Shown here one piece after another: positions 13,249-20,007 of a stretch of 20,007 nt of DNA (positions within the stretch are counted from its first letter, which is position 1; the number at the start of each line of letters is the position of its first letter). The notes under the pieces were generated by a model, which ran no database searches, was not told the origin of the DNA, and worked only from the letters and a program-made list of their open reading frames with translations. Made by a program: the position numbers and the translations under genes. This DNA is from a virus: positions 1 through 20,007 of the IMG/VR virus record IMGVR_UViG_3300007539_000322. One strand, written 5' to 3'.

Positions 13249-13373
13249 TGCAGAAAGTCGCAGGAATGTTATTTATGTATGCGCTTCTCAGCCTGTGGGT
13301 CATGGGCTGGGTGGACATCTTCGGGCCACAATATACGTGGTGGAATTTAATTTATCTTATGGGAGTAAACTAA
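13248..13373 (+). CDS. Tiny single-span membrane protein (41 aa)
   Basis: This gene encodes 41 aa: MQKVAGMLFMYALLSLWVMGW (residues 1-21), then VDIFGPQYTWWNLIYLMGVN. Residues ~4-21 form one membrane-spanning helix, and the C-terminal part is aromatic. It links its neighbours with a TGATG overlap at 13246-13250 and a TAATG overlap at 13371-13375. The two overlaps and the membrane helix argue that this short frame is coding. The alternative is the longer frame running through it in phase with the exonuclease, which has a poor start and a poor N-terminus. Confidence 0.65.
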   Translation: MQKVAGMLFMYALLSLWVMGWVDIFGPQYTWWNLIYLMGVN

Positions 13374-14341
13374 TGGTCGGAAAACTAACACCTGACAACA
13401 TGCTATCAGCCTCGCGTATCGCGCAGTTGATGGGTCAATCACCATACGCAACGCAAAACGAATTGCTTGCTGAGTTTATAGACCGTGACGCTGGCAAAGA
13501 GCCAGAGCCATGGGAAGGCAACGAACTTACACGCTGGGGCGATATCCATGAAGGCGCAGTTATTGCAGAAACGTCACGGCGCCTTGGCCTTGTCGATGTG
13601 CAAGCAGACTTTGAGCAAGCGTTCTTCCATGACAAGCTGCGCATCGCGGCATCGCTGGACGGCATGGCCACAGGCACGCGCATGGTGAAAGAGGATTACG
13701 CGCAGGGCATTATCATCCCCGGCGTTGCAAACGCATTCTCAACAGCCGACAAAAAATTGTTGCTGGAAATCAAGACAACACAGCAAGCGCCAGAGGACTT
13801 GCCACCACCACATCGCGGCGTGCTACAGCTACAGGCGCAGATGATGTGCGCTGGTGCAGACATGGGCGCGGTGTGTGTACTCTATCGCGGCTCAACCCTG
13901 CGCATCTTCCTGTACCACGCTGACGCTGGCGTACAGGCACGCATTGCACAGGCCATCGAAGAGTTCGAGCAACGCCGCCAAGACATTGACTGGTATCCGC
14001 TGATGAACCCAGCCGATGGCAACGTAGCCTACAGCCGGGTAGATGATGTGGCACAGCCTTTGGACGTATCAGGCGGCGAGGTTCAAGATGCTATCGAGGC
14101 TTTGCTTGAGGCGAAGCGCGCTAAAAAAGAATGCGATGAGGTTATCGCTGACGCAGAGACAGTGATAAAAGATTTTATGGGAAACCATGAAGAGGCAAAC
14201 ACCGTGGTAGATGGCAAGCGTGTTATCGTTAAGTGGGGCATGCGCAACATGAAAGCCACGCCTGAGAAGGTAGTGCCAGCAAAGCCAGCCATGCGGGTGC
14301 GTCAGAATGCTTTGACCGTGAAGGAGTTGGGTGATGCGTAA
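13373..14341 (+). CDS. YqaJ-like viral recombinase/exonuclease
   Basis: This 322-aa protein has the YqaJ/lambda-exonuclease-type PD-(D/E)XK core: RWGDIHEG with E60, AASLDG with D96, and LLEIKTT with E132 and K134. The N-terminus (MLSASRIAQLMGQSPYATQNELLAEFI) is the usual start motif, and the C-terminal third is helical. Such 5'-3' exonucleases make 3' overhangs for phage recombination, working with a ssDNA-annealing protein. The ATG at 13373 is preferred over an in-frame start at 13214, because GGGAG lies 7 bases upstream and the stop of the tiny gene overlaps as TAATG. It ends 8 bases into the methyltransferase gene. Confidence 0.9.
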   Translation: MVGKLTPDNMLSASRIAQLMGQSPYATQNELLAEFIDRDAGKEPEPWEGNELTRWGDIHEGAVIAETSRRLGLVDVQADFEQAFFHDKLRIAASLDGMATGTRMVKEDYAQGIIIPGVANAFSTADKKLLLEIKTTQQAPEDLPPPHRGVLQLQAQMMCAGADMGAVCVLYRGSTLRIFLYHADAGVQARIAQAIEEFEQRRQDIDWYPLMNPADGNVAYSRVDDVAQPLDVSGGEVQDAIEALLEAKRAKKECDEVIADAETVIKDFMGNHEEANTVVDGKRVIVKWGMRNMKATPEKVVPAKPAMRVRQNALTVKELGDA

Positions 14342-14981
14342 AATGGTGCATGGAGATTGCTTTGAGCAATTTAAAAACATACAGGACGATACCTTTGATG
14401 TTGTTTTAACATCGCCCCCATATAACAGAAAAAGAAACGACAAGTATGAGCATCACAAAGACGTTACAAACGACTATTTTTCTTTTCTGCAAAAATCAAT
14501 AAAGGAATGCTTGCGAGTTTGCAGTGGCAATGTTTTCTTTAACATTCAAAAAAATAGTTACAACAGAAGTGATGTTCATAAAGTTATGGGTGCGTTTGCC
14601 AGTGAAATAATAGAGGTAATTGTGTGGCATAAGAGCAACCCAATGCCAAACCCTCATGTTATAAATGCTTATGAGTATATTTTAGTTTTGTCGAAAGCCA
14701 ACAAGTCCTTGAAGGCAAATAAAACATATACACTAAACCACTTCACAACCCCGGTATATTCATCAAACCCATATAAAAAAATACACCGGGCTGTTATGCA
14801 CCCAGAGGCGTGCGCTTTTATCTTGCAAAATTTTTGCTCTGAAAACGATTATGTTTTTGACCCGTTTGCTGGCACAGGAACAACTGGCGTTGAGGCAATA
14901 AAGCTAGGTATGAATTTTTACGGCGTTGAGTTAAGCGAAGAATATTTCGATATAGCAAACAAAAGGATTAGCAATGTATAG
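14334..14981 (+). CDS. DNA methyltransferase (beta class, N6-Ade or N4-Cyt)
   Basis: The 215-aa product has TSPPY at residues 26-30 (motif IV) and DPFAGTGTTG at 176-185 (motif I, AdoMet binding). The order IV before I marks a beta-class amino-methyltransferase acting on adenine N6 or cytosine N4. The central part between them is short, so the target recognition domain is small. No restriction enzyme lies next to it, so it is probably an orphan that alters phage or host DNA. Its DNA is much richer in A+T than both neighbours (18 of 60 G+C at 14521-14580, against 32 of 60 at 13561-13620), suggesting recent transfer. The ATG at 14334 has GGAG 7 bases upstream; a GTG at 14331 is too close. Confidence 0.92.
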   Translation: MRKMVHGDCFEQFKNIQDDTFDVVLTSPPYNRKRNDKYEHHKDVTNDYFSFLQKSIKECLRVCSGNVFFNIQKNSYNRSDVHKVMGAFASEIIEVIVWHKSNPMPNPHVINAYEYILVLSKANKSLKANKTYTLNHFTTPVYSSNPYKKIHRAVMHPEACAFILQNFCSENDYVFDPFAGTGTTGVEAIKLGMNFYGVELSEEYFDIANKRISNV

Positions 14982-15192
14982 GATCACACCAGCCCAGCAT
15001 CGCGTTTTAAGCGCCATACAGACGCTATCTGAGGCGCAAGGGTATGTTCCTAGCTACACACAGCTAGCGGCAACCCTGAACGTCTCTAAGCAAGCTATAG
15101 GAAAGCACGTTGAAATCATGTGCGACCGGGGCATATTGCGAAAAACCTACGGCCAGCGCCATACACTGGAGATAGTACGGGGCGCGCAATAG
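14974..15192 (+). CDS. LexA-type winged-helix DNA-binding protein
   Basis: The 72-aa protein is a bare LexA N-terminal-like domain: TPAQHRVLSAIQTLSEAQGYVPSYTQLAATLNVSKQAIGKHVEIMCDRGILRK, with the PSYTQLA helix and the SKQAIGKHVE recognition helix typical of the family. There is no S24 peptidase domain, so it would not self-cleave. A regulator of the operon or of host SOS-type genes is a natural guess. The ATG at 14974 lies 8 bases inside the methyltransferase gene, with AAGGA 6 bases upstream. Its base composition returns to that of the surrounding phage genes. Confidence 0.8.
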   Translation: MYRITPAQHRVLSAIQTLSEAQGYVPSYTQLAATLNVSKQAIGKHVEIMCDRGILRKTYGQRHTLEIVRGAQ

Positions 15193-15214
15193 CGCCCCTT
15201 ACTTTTTCTTTTGC
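15179..15214 (+). terminator. Terminator at the convergent gene ends
   Basis: GGGGCGC (15179-15185) pairs with GCGCCCC (15192-15198) over a 6-nt loop and is followed on the plus strand by the T-rich TTACTTTTTCTTTT. The TAG stop of the winged-helix gene lies within the hairpin, and the T-tract is the antisense of the last Lys codons of the holin gene. Minus-strand transcripts meet no T-run after the hairpin, so it mainly ends rightward transcription. Confidence 0.85.
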
Positions 15215-15561
15215 TGGATAGTCTCAGCTAACCCACCACCGAAGTAGAAGCCGACAATCAAAAGCATAATCTCGCCTATCCAGAAATCACCCAGTATAGC
15301 CTTGACCCCTTCGATGTCACCCTTACCAGCAAGGGTCATGCCAAGCGTAATCGCAAAGCACAGTATAAAGGTAAACGTAAACATCAGCGCAATGTAACGC
15401 TGCGCCAGCTTGAATGGCTGGTATGCAGTAAGCAAGTCTGACTTGGCCTTGCTAACCGCAGCCACCTCTTCTTCGGTGCTGGTGTGCATGTCATCAATCA
15501 AGTCCATGCCTTTTTTAATAACATCACCCGACCCAAGTATCTTACCTAAAATTGCAATCAT
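15199..15561 (-). CDS. 3TM-type holin (GTA_holin_3TM-like)
   Basis: The 120-aa product has KAKSDLLTAYQPFKLAQRYIALMFTFTFILCFA (residues 38-70) and DFWIGEIMLLIVGFYFGGGLAET (92-114). These phrases match the holin family first described in gene transfer agents and marine alphaproteobacterial phages. Two strong membrane helices (57-77 and 93-111) are clear; a third, the weakly hydrophobic N-terminus (IAILGKILG), is possible. It would form membrane holes to release the endolysin encoded two genes upstream in the same operon. The ATG at 15561 overlaps the previous stop as ATGA. The stop lies beside the terminator of the facing operon. Confidence 0.85.
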   Translation of the reverse strand: MIAILGKILGSGDVIKKGMDLIDDMHTSTEEEVAAVSKAKSDLLTAYQPFKLAQRYIALMFTFTFILCFAITLGMTLAGKGDIEGVKAILGDFWIGEIMLLIVGFYFGGGLAETIQQKKK

Positions 15562-15851
15562 TTTCTCATTCCCATTGCCAATTTAATTCTAGCCAAATCT
15601 ATCTCAATATCATGCACCCTAGCAATCGTATCTTGCACCGATTGCGGTGGCTCAAAGTCATCAATCCACTGGTCGTTTTCTTCTACCTCTGCCATCGTCA
15701 GTTCAAGGTTGTGTTCTAAAAACGCTATGCGCTCGACCAACCCAAAGTAAACCCACACACTAACAGCCGTAAAAGCAATCATGGAAATCAGATTGCGTAG
15801 CGGTATCGTAATCTCGCTAGCCTCGTTTAATTTTGTTGCTGCCTGTTTCAT
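15558..15851 (-). CDS. Membrane plus coiled-coil lysis-region protein
   Basis: The 97-aa product has a membrane helix at residues ~20-39 (NLISMIAFTAVSVWVYFGLV) and then a charged, heptad-like helical tail (ERIAFLEHNLELTMAEVEEN, later DIEIDLARIKLAMG). One span plus a coiled coil is the plan of an inner-membrane spanin, and it lies between endolysin and holin. However, no matching outer-membrane lipoprotein was found, so a spanin call is only a suggestion. The ATG at 15851 follows the endolysin TAG directly (TAGATG). Confidence 0.65.
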   Translation of the reverse strand: MKQAATKLNEASEITIPLRNLISMIAFTAVSVWVYFGLVERIAFLEHNLELTMAEVEENDQWIDDFEPPQSVQDTIARVHDIEIDLARIKLAMGMRK

Positions 15852-16223
15852 CTAGTAGCTCCACACGTTAGACCGGGGCGGCTTGGTGTATGTGTCCAAG
15901 TGCAAGAAACGATTGCGCCCAGACTGTGCCACGCCTATGCCGGTAAAGCCTAGCTCGAACGCTAGGCGCATAATGTTGTATGCGTCAGCCCCGCCGCACG
16001 CGATATCTACAGCCAGCCCCATCGTGTGTATGCCCGGCCTGTCCTTCTCAGCCTCGACCGGGTGTGTCTCATGGCGGTAGCCGCTGGTCACGGTCATGGC
16101 TTTGCCGTGCGCTGTGCGTAGCGCTTGCAGCTTTTCCATGAAGCTAGCTTGCATGTCGCACTTGCCGCTGTGGCTGCATGTAAACTCAGCCTCGCTAAAG
16201 TTTGGATAGTTATCCCAATTCAT
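15852..16223 (-). CDS. Endolysin, M15-family peptidase
   Basis: This 123-aa protein is a single M15A peptidase domain: TSGYRH with R50, IHTMGLAVD giving the HxxxxxxD zinc pair (H66, D73), and FLHLD with the third zinc ligand H108 and D110. The family cuts peptide cross-links or stems in peptidoglycan (D-Ala-D-Ala type). It has no signal peptide, so it relies on a holin, and a holin gene lies two genes downstream. The small size is usual for phage M15 lysins. The ATG at 16223 overlaps the preceding stop as ATGA, with GAGGT about 5 bases upstream. Confidence 0.9.
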   Translation of the reverse strand: MNWDNYPNFSEAEFTCSHSGKCDMQASFMEKLQALRTAHGKAMTVTSGYRHETHPVEAEKDRPGIHTMGLAVDIACGGADAYNIMRLAFELGFTGIGVAQSGRNRFLHLDTYTKPPRSNVWSY

Positions 16224-16639
16224 GTTTCACCTCTCACAACCGCCAGCGCATTGCGCCAACTATCTATCTCAACGTCCGGGTCGTCAAACCGGCGCGCTCT
16301 AATGCGCTTGCTAACTGTGCCAACGCAATCCAGCGCTGTGAATATCACCTTGCGCCGGTCAATAGCTACTGACGCTATTATATCATACGCGCCGCGCTCT
16401 GCCTTCTTTTTAGTTAGCCCCATGCCATAGTTAAAATGATAGCATGGCGTGCGCCCGTCAGCTTCTGGCAATATGTTGCGCGACTTCACCTGTATGCGCA
16501 GATAGCCAGCATCATCCCAAGCCAGTAGGTCTATCTTATCTTGTTGCGCCATAGCCGCGCCCATAATACCCGGCATGCTCAACACTGCGGCACAAGCGAT
16601 GTGTTCGCCTATCAGCCCCGTCCTTGTTTCACCAGACAC
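16220..16639 (-). CDS. QxK-type PD-(D/E)XK nuclease, homing-like
   Basis: The 139-aa product (from GTG) has GLIGEHIACAAV with E12, DKIDLLAW with D37, and LRIQVKSR with Q50 and K52. This E...D...QVK layout is that of the PD-(D/E)XK family first known from group I intron homing endonucleases (I-Ssp6803I type), where Gln replaces the usual Glu. It sits inside the lysis operon, an odd place for a nuclease, with no intron signature seen around it. The start is GTG 16639, which overlaps the upstream stop as TAGTG with AAGGGG 5 bases upstream. A GTG at 16669 gives ten more residues but no better start signal. Confidence 0.75.
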   Translation of the reverse strand: MSGETRTGLIGEHIACAAVLSMPGIMGAAMAQQDKIDLLAWDDAGYLRIQVKSRNILPEADGRTPCYHFNYGMGLTKKKAERGAYDIIASVAIDRRKVIFTALDCVGTVSKRIRARRFDDPDVEIDSWRNALAVVRGET

Positions 16640-17079
16640 TATAGCCCCTTCAGGTAGACCATCCACCACACAAGCATGGCAAGCCCTACAAACCCTGCGA
16701 TGATAAGAAGGGCTATTGTTATGACTTCGATTATTTGTCTATTGCGCTTGCGCTGGGCAGCGATAGCCGCCTGTCTATTCTTGCGCGCTACCGCCTGATA
16801 GTTTAGCCAATCTGTCCACAAGTTGGGCCTCCCGTGCCAGATCATTAGCTGCTTTAGCTCTTCTTCTTGTTGCTTGAGCTTTTCCAGATGCATAAATTCT
16901 TCGAGGTCGCCAGACGCAAAGGGGCTGCGCTTTTTCTTTTCTGCCTTGCGGCGCAAATCCTCAGTCGCGTTGACGTATGTGGCGACTTTGTCTGCGCAGT
17001 CTGCAATCTCGCGCCCGTTCTGCACAAATTGCTTGACCACCTGAAAAGCGGCGTTGGCGGCAGCAAGCTCGGCAAGCAT
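16639..17079 (-). CDS. Tail-anchored membrane protein, conserved unknown
   Basis: The 146-aa product has a soluble N-terminal region, MLAELAAANAAFQVVKQFVQNG, a lysine-rich stretch (DLRRKAEKKKRSPF, ~41-54), then DLEEFMHLEKLKQQEEELKQLMIWHGRPNLW and one C-terminal membrane helix (~117-140). I recall similar proteins, with an AELAAANAAF start and an MIWxGRPxLW motif, near the lysis or tail genes of marine phages. They have no agreed function. It starts at ATG 17079, three bases after the stop of the tiny membrane gene, and ends as TAGTG into the nuclease gene. Confidence 0.7.
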   Translation of the reverse strand: MLAELAAANAAFQVVKQFVQNGREIADCADKVATYVNATEDLRRKAEKKKRSPFASGDLEEFMHLEKLKQQEEELKQLMIWHGRPNLWTDWLNYQAVARKNRQAAIAAQRKRNRQIIEVITIALLIIAGFVGLAMLVWWMVYLKGL

Positions 17080-17082
17080 TGG

Positions 17083-17232
17083 CTATTTACCTTTGTACAA
17101 GTTCCAGAGTTTCCAGCAAACATATGCAATGGACAGCACGCCAAGCACCAGTGTGACCCACTGGTTAAGGCCGGGTAACCAAAGCGGTGCGCTGACGCCG
17201 CCCGTTGCTATGATTAGGTCATCTGGCTTCAT
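17083..17232 (-). CDS. Small single-span membrane protein (49 aa)
   Basis: This gene encodes 49 aa: MKPDDLIIATGGVSAPLWLPG, then a membrane helix NQWVTLVLGVLSIAYVCW (residues ~23-40) and a basic KLWNLYKGK end. It starts at ATG 17232, two bases after the preceding stop, with GAGG 7 bases upstream. Size, one span and position ahead of the lysis genes are like small pinholin- or holin-type proteins, but a similar conserved small gene is common in marine phages with unknown role. Confidence 0.65.
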   Translation of the reverse strand: MKPDDLIIATGGVSAPLWLPGLNQWVTLVLGVLSIAYVCWKLWNLYKGK

Positions 17233-17234
17233 CT

Positions 17235-17783
17235 CTATACCTCATCAGGCCAGTCGTTGATAGGTGCGTTACCAGTGGCATTGCCATCGCTATCCACTGG
17301 CGTATCATGCAGGGCTAGAAAGGCGCTGTGAGAGTTCACAGCATCAATAGCCGCCTCAATGGTGTTAGAGGCAGTACGCACAGCCGCACGATATGTCAGC
17401 GTTGCGCTAGGCACAGTGTAGCCAGAAACCTCTGCCGCCTTCACTACCATCCAGTCAGTCGGGGCTAGCAAGTTGTTAGCACGTTCCTTTGTGATGTTCT
17501 TCCAGACGCTCTTCAGCCCCAGCGTTACTAGCTGGTTGCCGTCTGCGTCTAGGATAGCATTGCCATCGTCATCGACTTCGTTCACATCGTTGATGTTCTT
17601 GGCGGTCTTAGCATCCCACCAGAAGCGGTTATCGTATGGCGCTGGGTCAGCTTCCCAGACTAGCCCTGCGGCAGTCTTTTCTGCGTCTGACCAGCTACCC
17701 CATGAGGCAGGGTGCTGTACCCCGTTATTGTCTGTCCAAGCCTTACCAGCGCGGATAGTTTTATGTCCGTATTTCCATGCCAT
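17235..17783 (-). CDS. Tail-fibre chaperone-like protein
   Basis: The 182-aa product starts MAWKYGHKTIRAGKAWTDNNGVQ and has an SWSDAEKTAAGLVWEADPAPYDNRFWW block, which is the kind of N-terminus seen in phage proteins encoded just after tail fibres. The segment KERANNLLAPTDWMVVKAAE near residues 99-118 is like the (L)LxxTDWxxxR/K helix of tail-fibre assembly proteins (Tfa/DUF4376-like). The last third is a helical then acidic tail. It lies directly downstream of the fibre gene with a strong AGGAG Shine-Dalgarno, so help with fibre folding is the best guess. A fibre-tip role is the alternative. Confidence 0.65.
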   Translation of the reverse strand: MAWKYGHKTIRAGKAWTDNNGVQHPASWGSWSDAEKTAAGLVWEADPAPYDNRFWWDAKTAKNINDVNEVDDDGNAILDADGNQLVTLGLKSVWKNITKERANNLLAPTDWMVVKAAEVSGYTVPSATLTYRAAVRTASNTIEAAIDAVNSHSAFLALHDTPVDSDGNATGNAPINDWPDEV

Positions 17784-17792
17784 CTCTATCTC

Positions 17793-20007
17793 CTATCGGG
17801 CGTTGGCGTTCTTGAATGGGGCTTCTGCAAATGCAAGGAATATGTATGTGCCGCCTGATGCGTTGGATGCCCCAGTTAATGTTCTTAACTTAAATCCATT
17901 TGACAAGAAATCAAAATACAAAGTAGTTCCTTCTGCATCCGCTTGGCTAGCAAGAAGATACTTATCTACTGGATTATGAGGGTCGCGAATGTTATCTTGG
18001 AGTGTCCAATCATTTGCACTATCAGTACGCTTCACCATAATCCATGACGGACGAAATCCTAGGTGTACATAGACCCCATCTGTCGAGCCGTTGCCCGTGT
18101 ATGAGCCTATCTTGCTGTAGCCTTCAACCGAGTGGAACGCATAGCAGATGATGCGACCACCAGAGCCGTTTACTTCTCCCGCAGAGCCAATGTTAATTAC
18201 AGTGTTAGACGCAATACTGCCTTGCCAAATGTTGGGGTCATAAACACTTGCAGAAGTTGAGTTGAGAGCAAGGTATCTTACACCCGCACCAAGCCCGTTT
18301 ATGTTGTAATAAACACGCCATTGACCTGTTGTGTCACGATTTTTGAAGAAGGCTATCATTGGCTTTTGAGACAATCCATGCCCTACTGTAGCGGCAGAAC
18401 CTGTGCCAGTATAACCCACCACACTAAAGCCCGCATCTGTATTTGCGCTGACTGTGCTGGTGATAGACCCGTCTGTATTGCTGACCGCAGTACCGCCAGC
18501 CAGCCAGTTCCATGCGGCAAGGGTTCTGCCACTGCCATTTGCCGAACTGTCTGTACCTAACGTAAAACCATCGCTGTCAAATGTTTTTAGCAAAGTTGTT
18601 GCAGTAAATTCTTGGTCTGTGGTGTTTGAAAATAGCTGTCTGTTGCCACCTCTAACACTATCGTTGAGAACATGATTATCTGCTATGCTTCTTGTTTTAA
18701 GCCAGACCCAATCAGGCTGGAAACCAACACCAGTGATTGCACGGTCATCAACACCATCACCAGTATAAAGCACAGTATTGAAATAATCATCTGGCGCAGT
18801 GATGGTAGGCGTAGGCAGATTGCCAGTGGTCAGCGCAAGGTAGCCCGAAGGTGGCGCATAGTAGAAGTCACCCACGCCATTGTCATCAGTGTTGCCCTGC
18901 GGTGTTTCATTGCCAGCGAAGGAACTGTCCTGACCAAAGTTGGCACTTAACCCTGTAGTTGGATTGCCTCTGGTAAACAAAATTAAGAAAAATTCACCCC
19001 CACCAACAGATGTCAATGAATGATTACCAGTACCTAGCAAAGTGTTGTTCTTGTAAAAAGATACTTGGTCATTATCAATGTCCATTGCGACACCAATAAT
19101 GTCTCCAGCAGAAAATGAAAACCCACTGTTTGAGCCTGTTTGGGCAACACCATCAATAATCACACACCTAGAAGAGGAGCTTGTGTTGTCCAAATTTATC
19201 ATTGTAATGCCAGAAACATTGCCATTTTGGTTGGACGATGAAGGAGCGTACACATAAGAACCCACACCTATTTGAGTTCCATTTGTGCTTAAATCATCAA
19301 GCCTGACTTCAGCGTACCACTTACCACTTGCCACACCAAAGCTACCATAGCTTGTTTGGAAGAGTGTATTTGTTGTCTGAACTACCTTTAAGTTGCCCTC
19401 GGAAAAAACTGGAACTGTACCACCTGCCAGTGGGTTCATCACAGCAAAGTTACCGCCAGTCACAGGAGCATCTATCACGACATCCGTATTGTTCAGGGCG
19501 TTGGGTGTCCAGTTGTTGCTGTTGCCAGAGGTATCGCCGAAGAAGGTGGCATCTCTCGTATCGGCAAAGGCTAGATATATATAGCTTCCGCCAGAGGTGT
19601 TTATAGTGTTTCCAGAACCTTGAATGGTAAATCCATCGCTATCAAAATCCAAAACATTGGCGGATGGGGTTGCTTCTGCGTCAGATGTGTTTGCCGTTAA
19701 AAGTTTGTTTACAGTATTTACAGGTGAGCGAGTGTTATCATAAATCGCCCAATCTTCTGCGGCATTTGTTTTCTTAATCATAATCCAAGCTGGCTTGAAG
19801 CCCAGCCCCGTGATGCTGTTCCCAGCCGCCCCTGTGCCAGTATAGCTAGAACACTTCGAGTAGCCTGAGACCGAGTGGAAACAATAGGCTATCATTGTTG
19901 CGCTAGGAACTTGCAAAGCGGAAGATGAATAAAAAACTGTTGATGTTGGCTCACCTCCCCAAAGTCCTGAACTTGTTGTGGTGGCGTTAGTTCCATTTAA
20001 CAGCAAA
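17793..20007 (-). CDS. Tail fibre/spike protein with DUF7483-like repeats and SPRY-like domain (5' end cut off)
   Basis: The last 737 codons of a large gene that runs off the right edge are visible (the first codon here is a Leu TTG inside the gene). The YTGxGxxxxxxxxGxxxxPxW repeat (the Trp is missing in the third copy) occurs at about residues 55-75, 414-434, 532-552 and 636-656, and FHSV(S/E)GYSK precedes the first and last. Around residues 220-360 is a SPRY/concanavalin-like beta-sandwich (GKWYAEVRL, GDIIGVAMDIDNDQVSFYKNN). Such repeats, often annotated DUF7483, build receptor-binding fibres of marine phages. It probably binds the host surface. The repeats could allow domain exchange by recombination. 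Confidence 0.8.
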   Translation of the reverse strand, partial: LLLNGTNATTTSSGLWGGEPTSTVFYSSSALQVPSATMIAYCFHSVSGYSKCSSYTGTGAAGNSITGLGFKPAWIMIKKTNAAEDWAIYDNTRSPVNTVNKLLTANTSDAEATPSANVLDFDSDGFTIQGSGNTINTSGGSYIYLAFADTRDATFFGDTSGNSNNWTPNALNNTDVVIDAPVTGGNFAVMNPLAGGTVPVFSEGNLKVVQTTNTLFQTSYGSFGVASGKWYAEVRLDDLSTNGTQIGVGSYVYAPSSSNQNGNVSGITMINLDNTSSSSRCVIIDGVAQTGSNSGFSFSAGDIIGVAMDIDNDQVSFYKNNTLLGTGNHSLTSVGGGEFFLILFTRGNPTTGLSANFGQDSSFAGNETPQGNTDDNGVGDFYYAPPSGYLALTTGNLPTPTITAPDDYFNTVLYTGDGVDDRAITGVGFQPDWVWLKTRSIADNHVLNDSVRGGNRQLFSNTTDQEFTATTLLKTFDSDGFTLGTDSSANGSGRTLAAWNWLAGGTAVSNTDGSITSTVSANTDAGFSVVGYTGTGSAATVGHGLSQKPMIAFFKNRDTTGQWRVYYNINGLGAGVRYLALNSTSASVYDPNIWQGSIASNTVINIGSAGEVNGSGGRIICYAFHSVEGYSKIGSYTGNGSTDGVYVHLGFRPSWIMVKRTDSANDWTLQDNIRDPHNPVDKYLLASQADAEGTTLYFDFLSNGFKLRTLTGASNASGGTYIFLAFAEAPFKNANAR

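Noticed and set aside
13214-13372. N-terminal extension of the exonuclease (start at 13214)
   Set aside because: It runs through the zinc-finger and tiny membrane genes, gives a peptide with no YqaJ similarity, and the ATG at 13373 has a good GGGAG and a TAATG overlap.

Overview
This window is part of a tailed double-stranded DNA phage genome, most likely a short-tailed (podovirus-like) phage. The evidence is a podovirus-type portal (head-tail connector), both terminase subunits, a scaffold-like protein, a T7 gp13-like acetyltransferase-fold protein, a primase-helicase, a lysis set and a tail fibre, with almost no space between genes. The best matches I recognise (3TM holin, Bbp19-like protein, DUF6321-like and DUF6378-like proteins, DUF7483-type fibre repeats) are typical of phages of marine alphaproteobacteria. 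Base composition looks near 50% GC where I sampled it, so a host such as a SAR116- or roseobacter-type cell fits better than AT-rich SAR11. The host is an inference. No RNA polymerase, tyrosine integrase, tRNA, CRISPR array or insertion sequence was seen. The capsid gene probably lies beyond the left edge and the rest of the tail genes beyond the right edge.

Layout. (1) 97-7110, leftward: packaging and head module. In transcription order it holds two zinc-ribbon miniproteins, a DUF6378-like protein, small terminase, another zinc ribbon, large terminase, the gp13-like protein, two MG-start small proteins, three tiny basic proteins, a DUF6321-like protein, portal, Bbp19-like protein and scaffold, ending in a strong terminator at 61-90. 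(2) 7111-7236: a G-rich gene-free gap. (3) 7237-11942, leftward: replication and early module, starting with a ribbon-helix-helix regulator, then a PD-(D/E)XK nuclease, a small basic protein, a putative ssDNA-binding protein, a zinc-less primase-helicase, a protein with an SSB-like C-terminal tail and a winged-helix replication protein. (4) 11943-12055: divergent control region with a promoter and 11-bp-spaced direct repeats. (5) 12056-15192, rightward: an unknown protein, serine recombinase, zinc-finger protein, tiny membrane protein, YqaJ exonuclease, an AT-rich DNA methyltransferase and a LexA-type winged helix, ending in a terminator that overlaps the convergent stop codons. (6) 15199-20007, leftward: tail fibre (5' end cut off), probable fibre chaperone, two membrane proteins, a homing-type nuclease, M15 endolysin, a membrane/coiled-coil protein and the 3TM holin.

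How it works together. The RHH protein at the head of the leftward early operon probably controls the divergent promoters. The rightward genes supply recombination, methylation and an exonuclease. The leftward early genes supply primase-helicase, ssDNA-handling and initiation functions. The packaging genes follow the G-rich gap, and the lysis and adsorption genes converge on the rightward operon. Nearly every junction is a stop/start overlap (ATGA, TAATG, TGATG, GTGA, TAGTG), which implies strong translational coupling. Several starts are GTG or TTG and were chosen on Shine-Dalgarno spacing and overlap.
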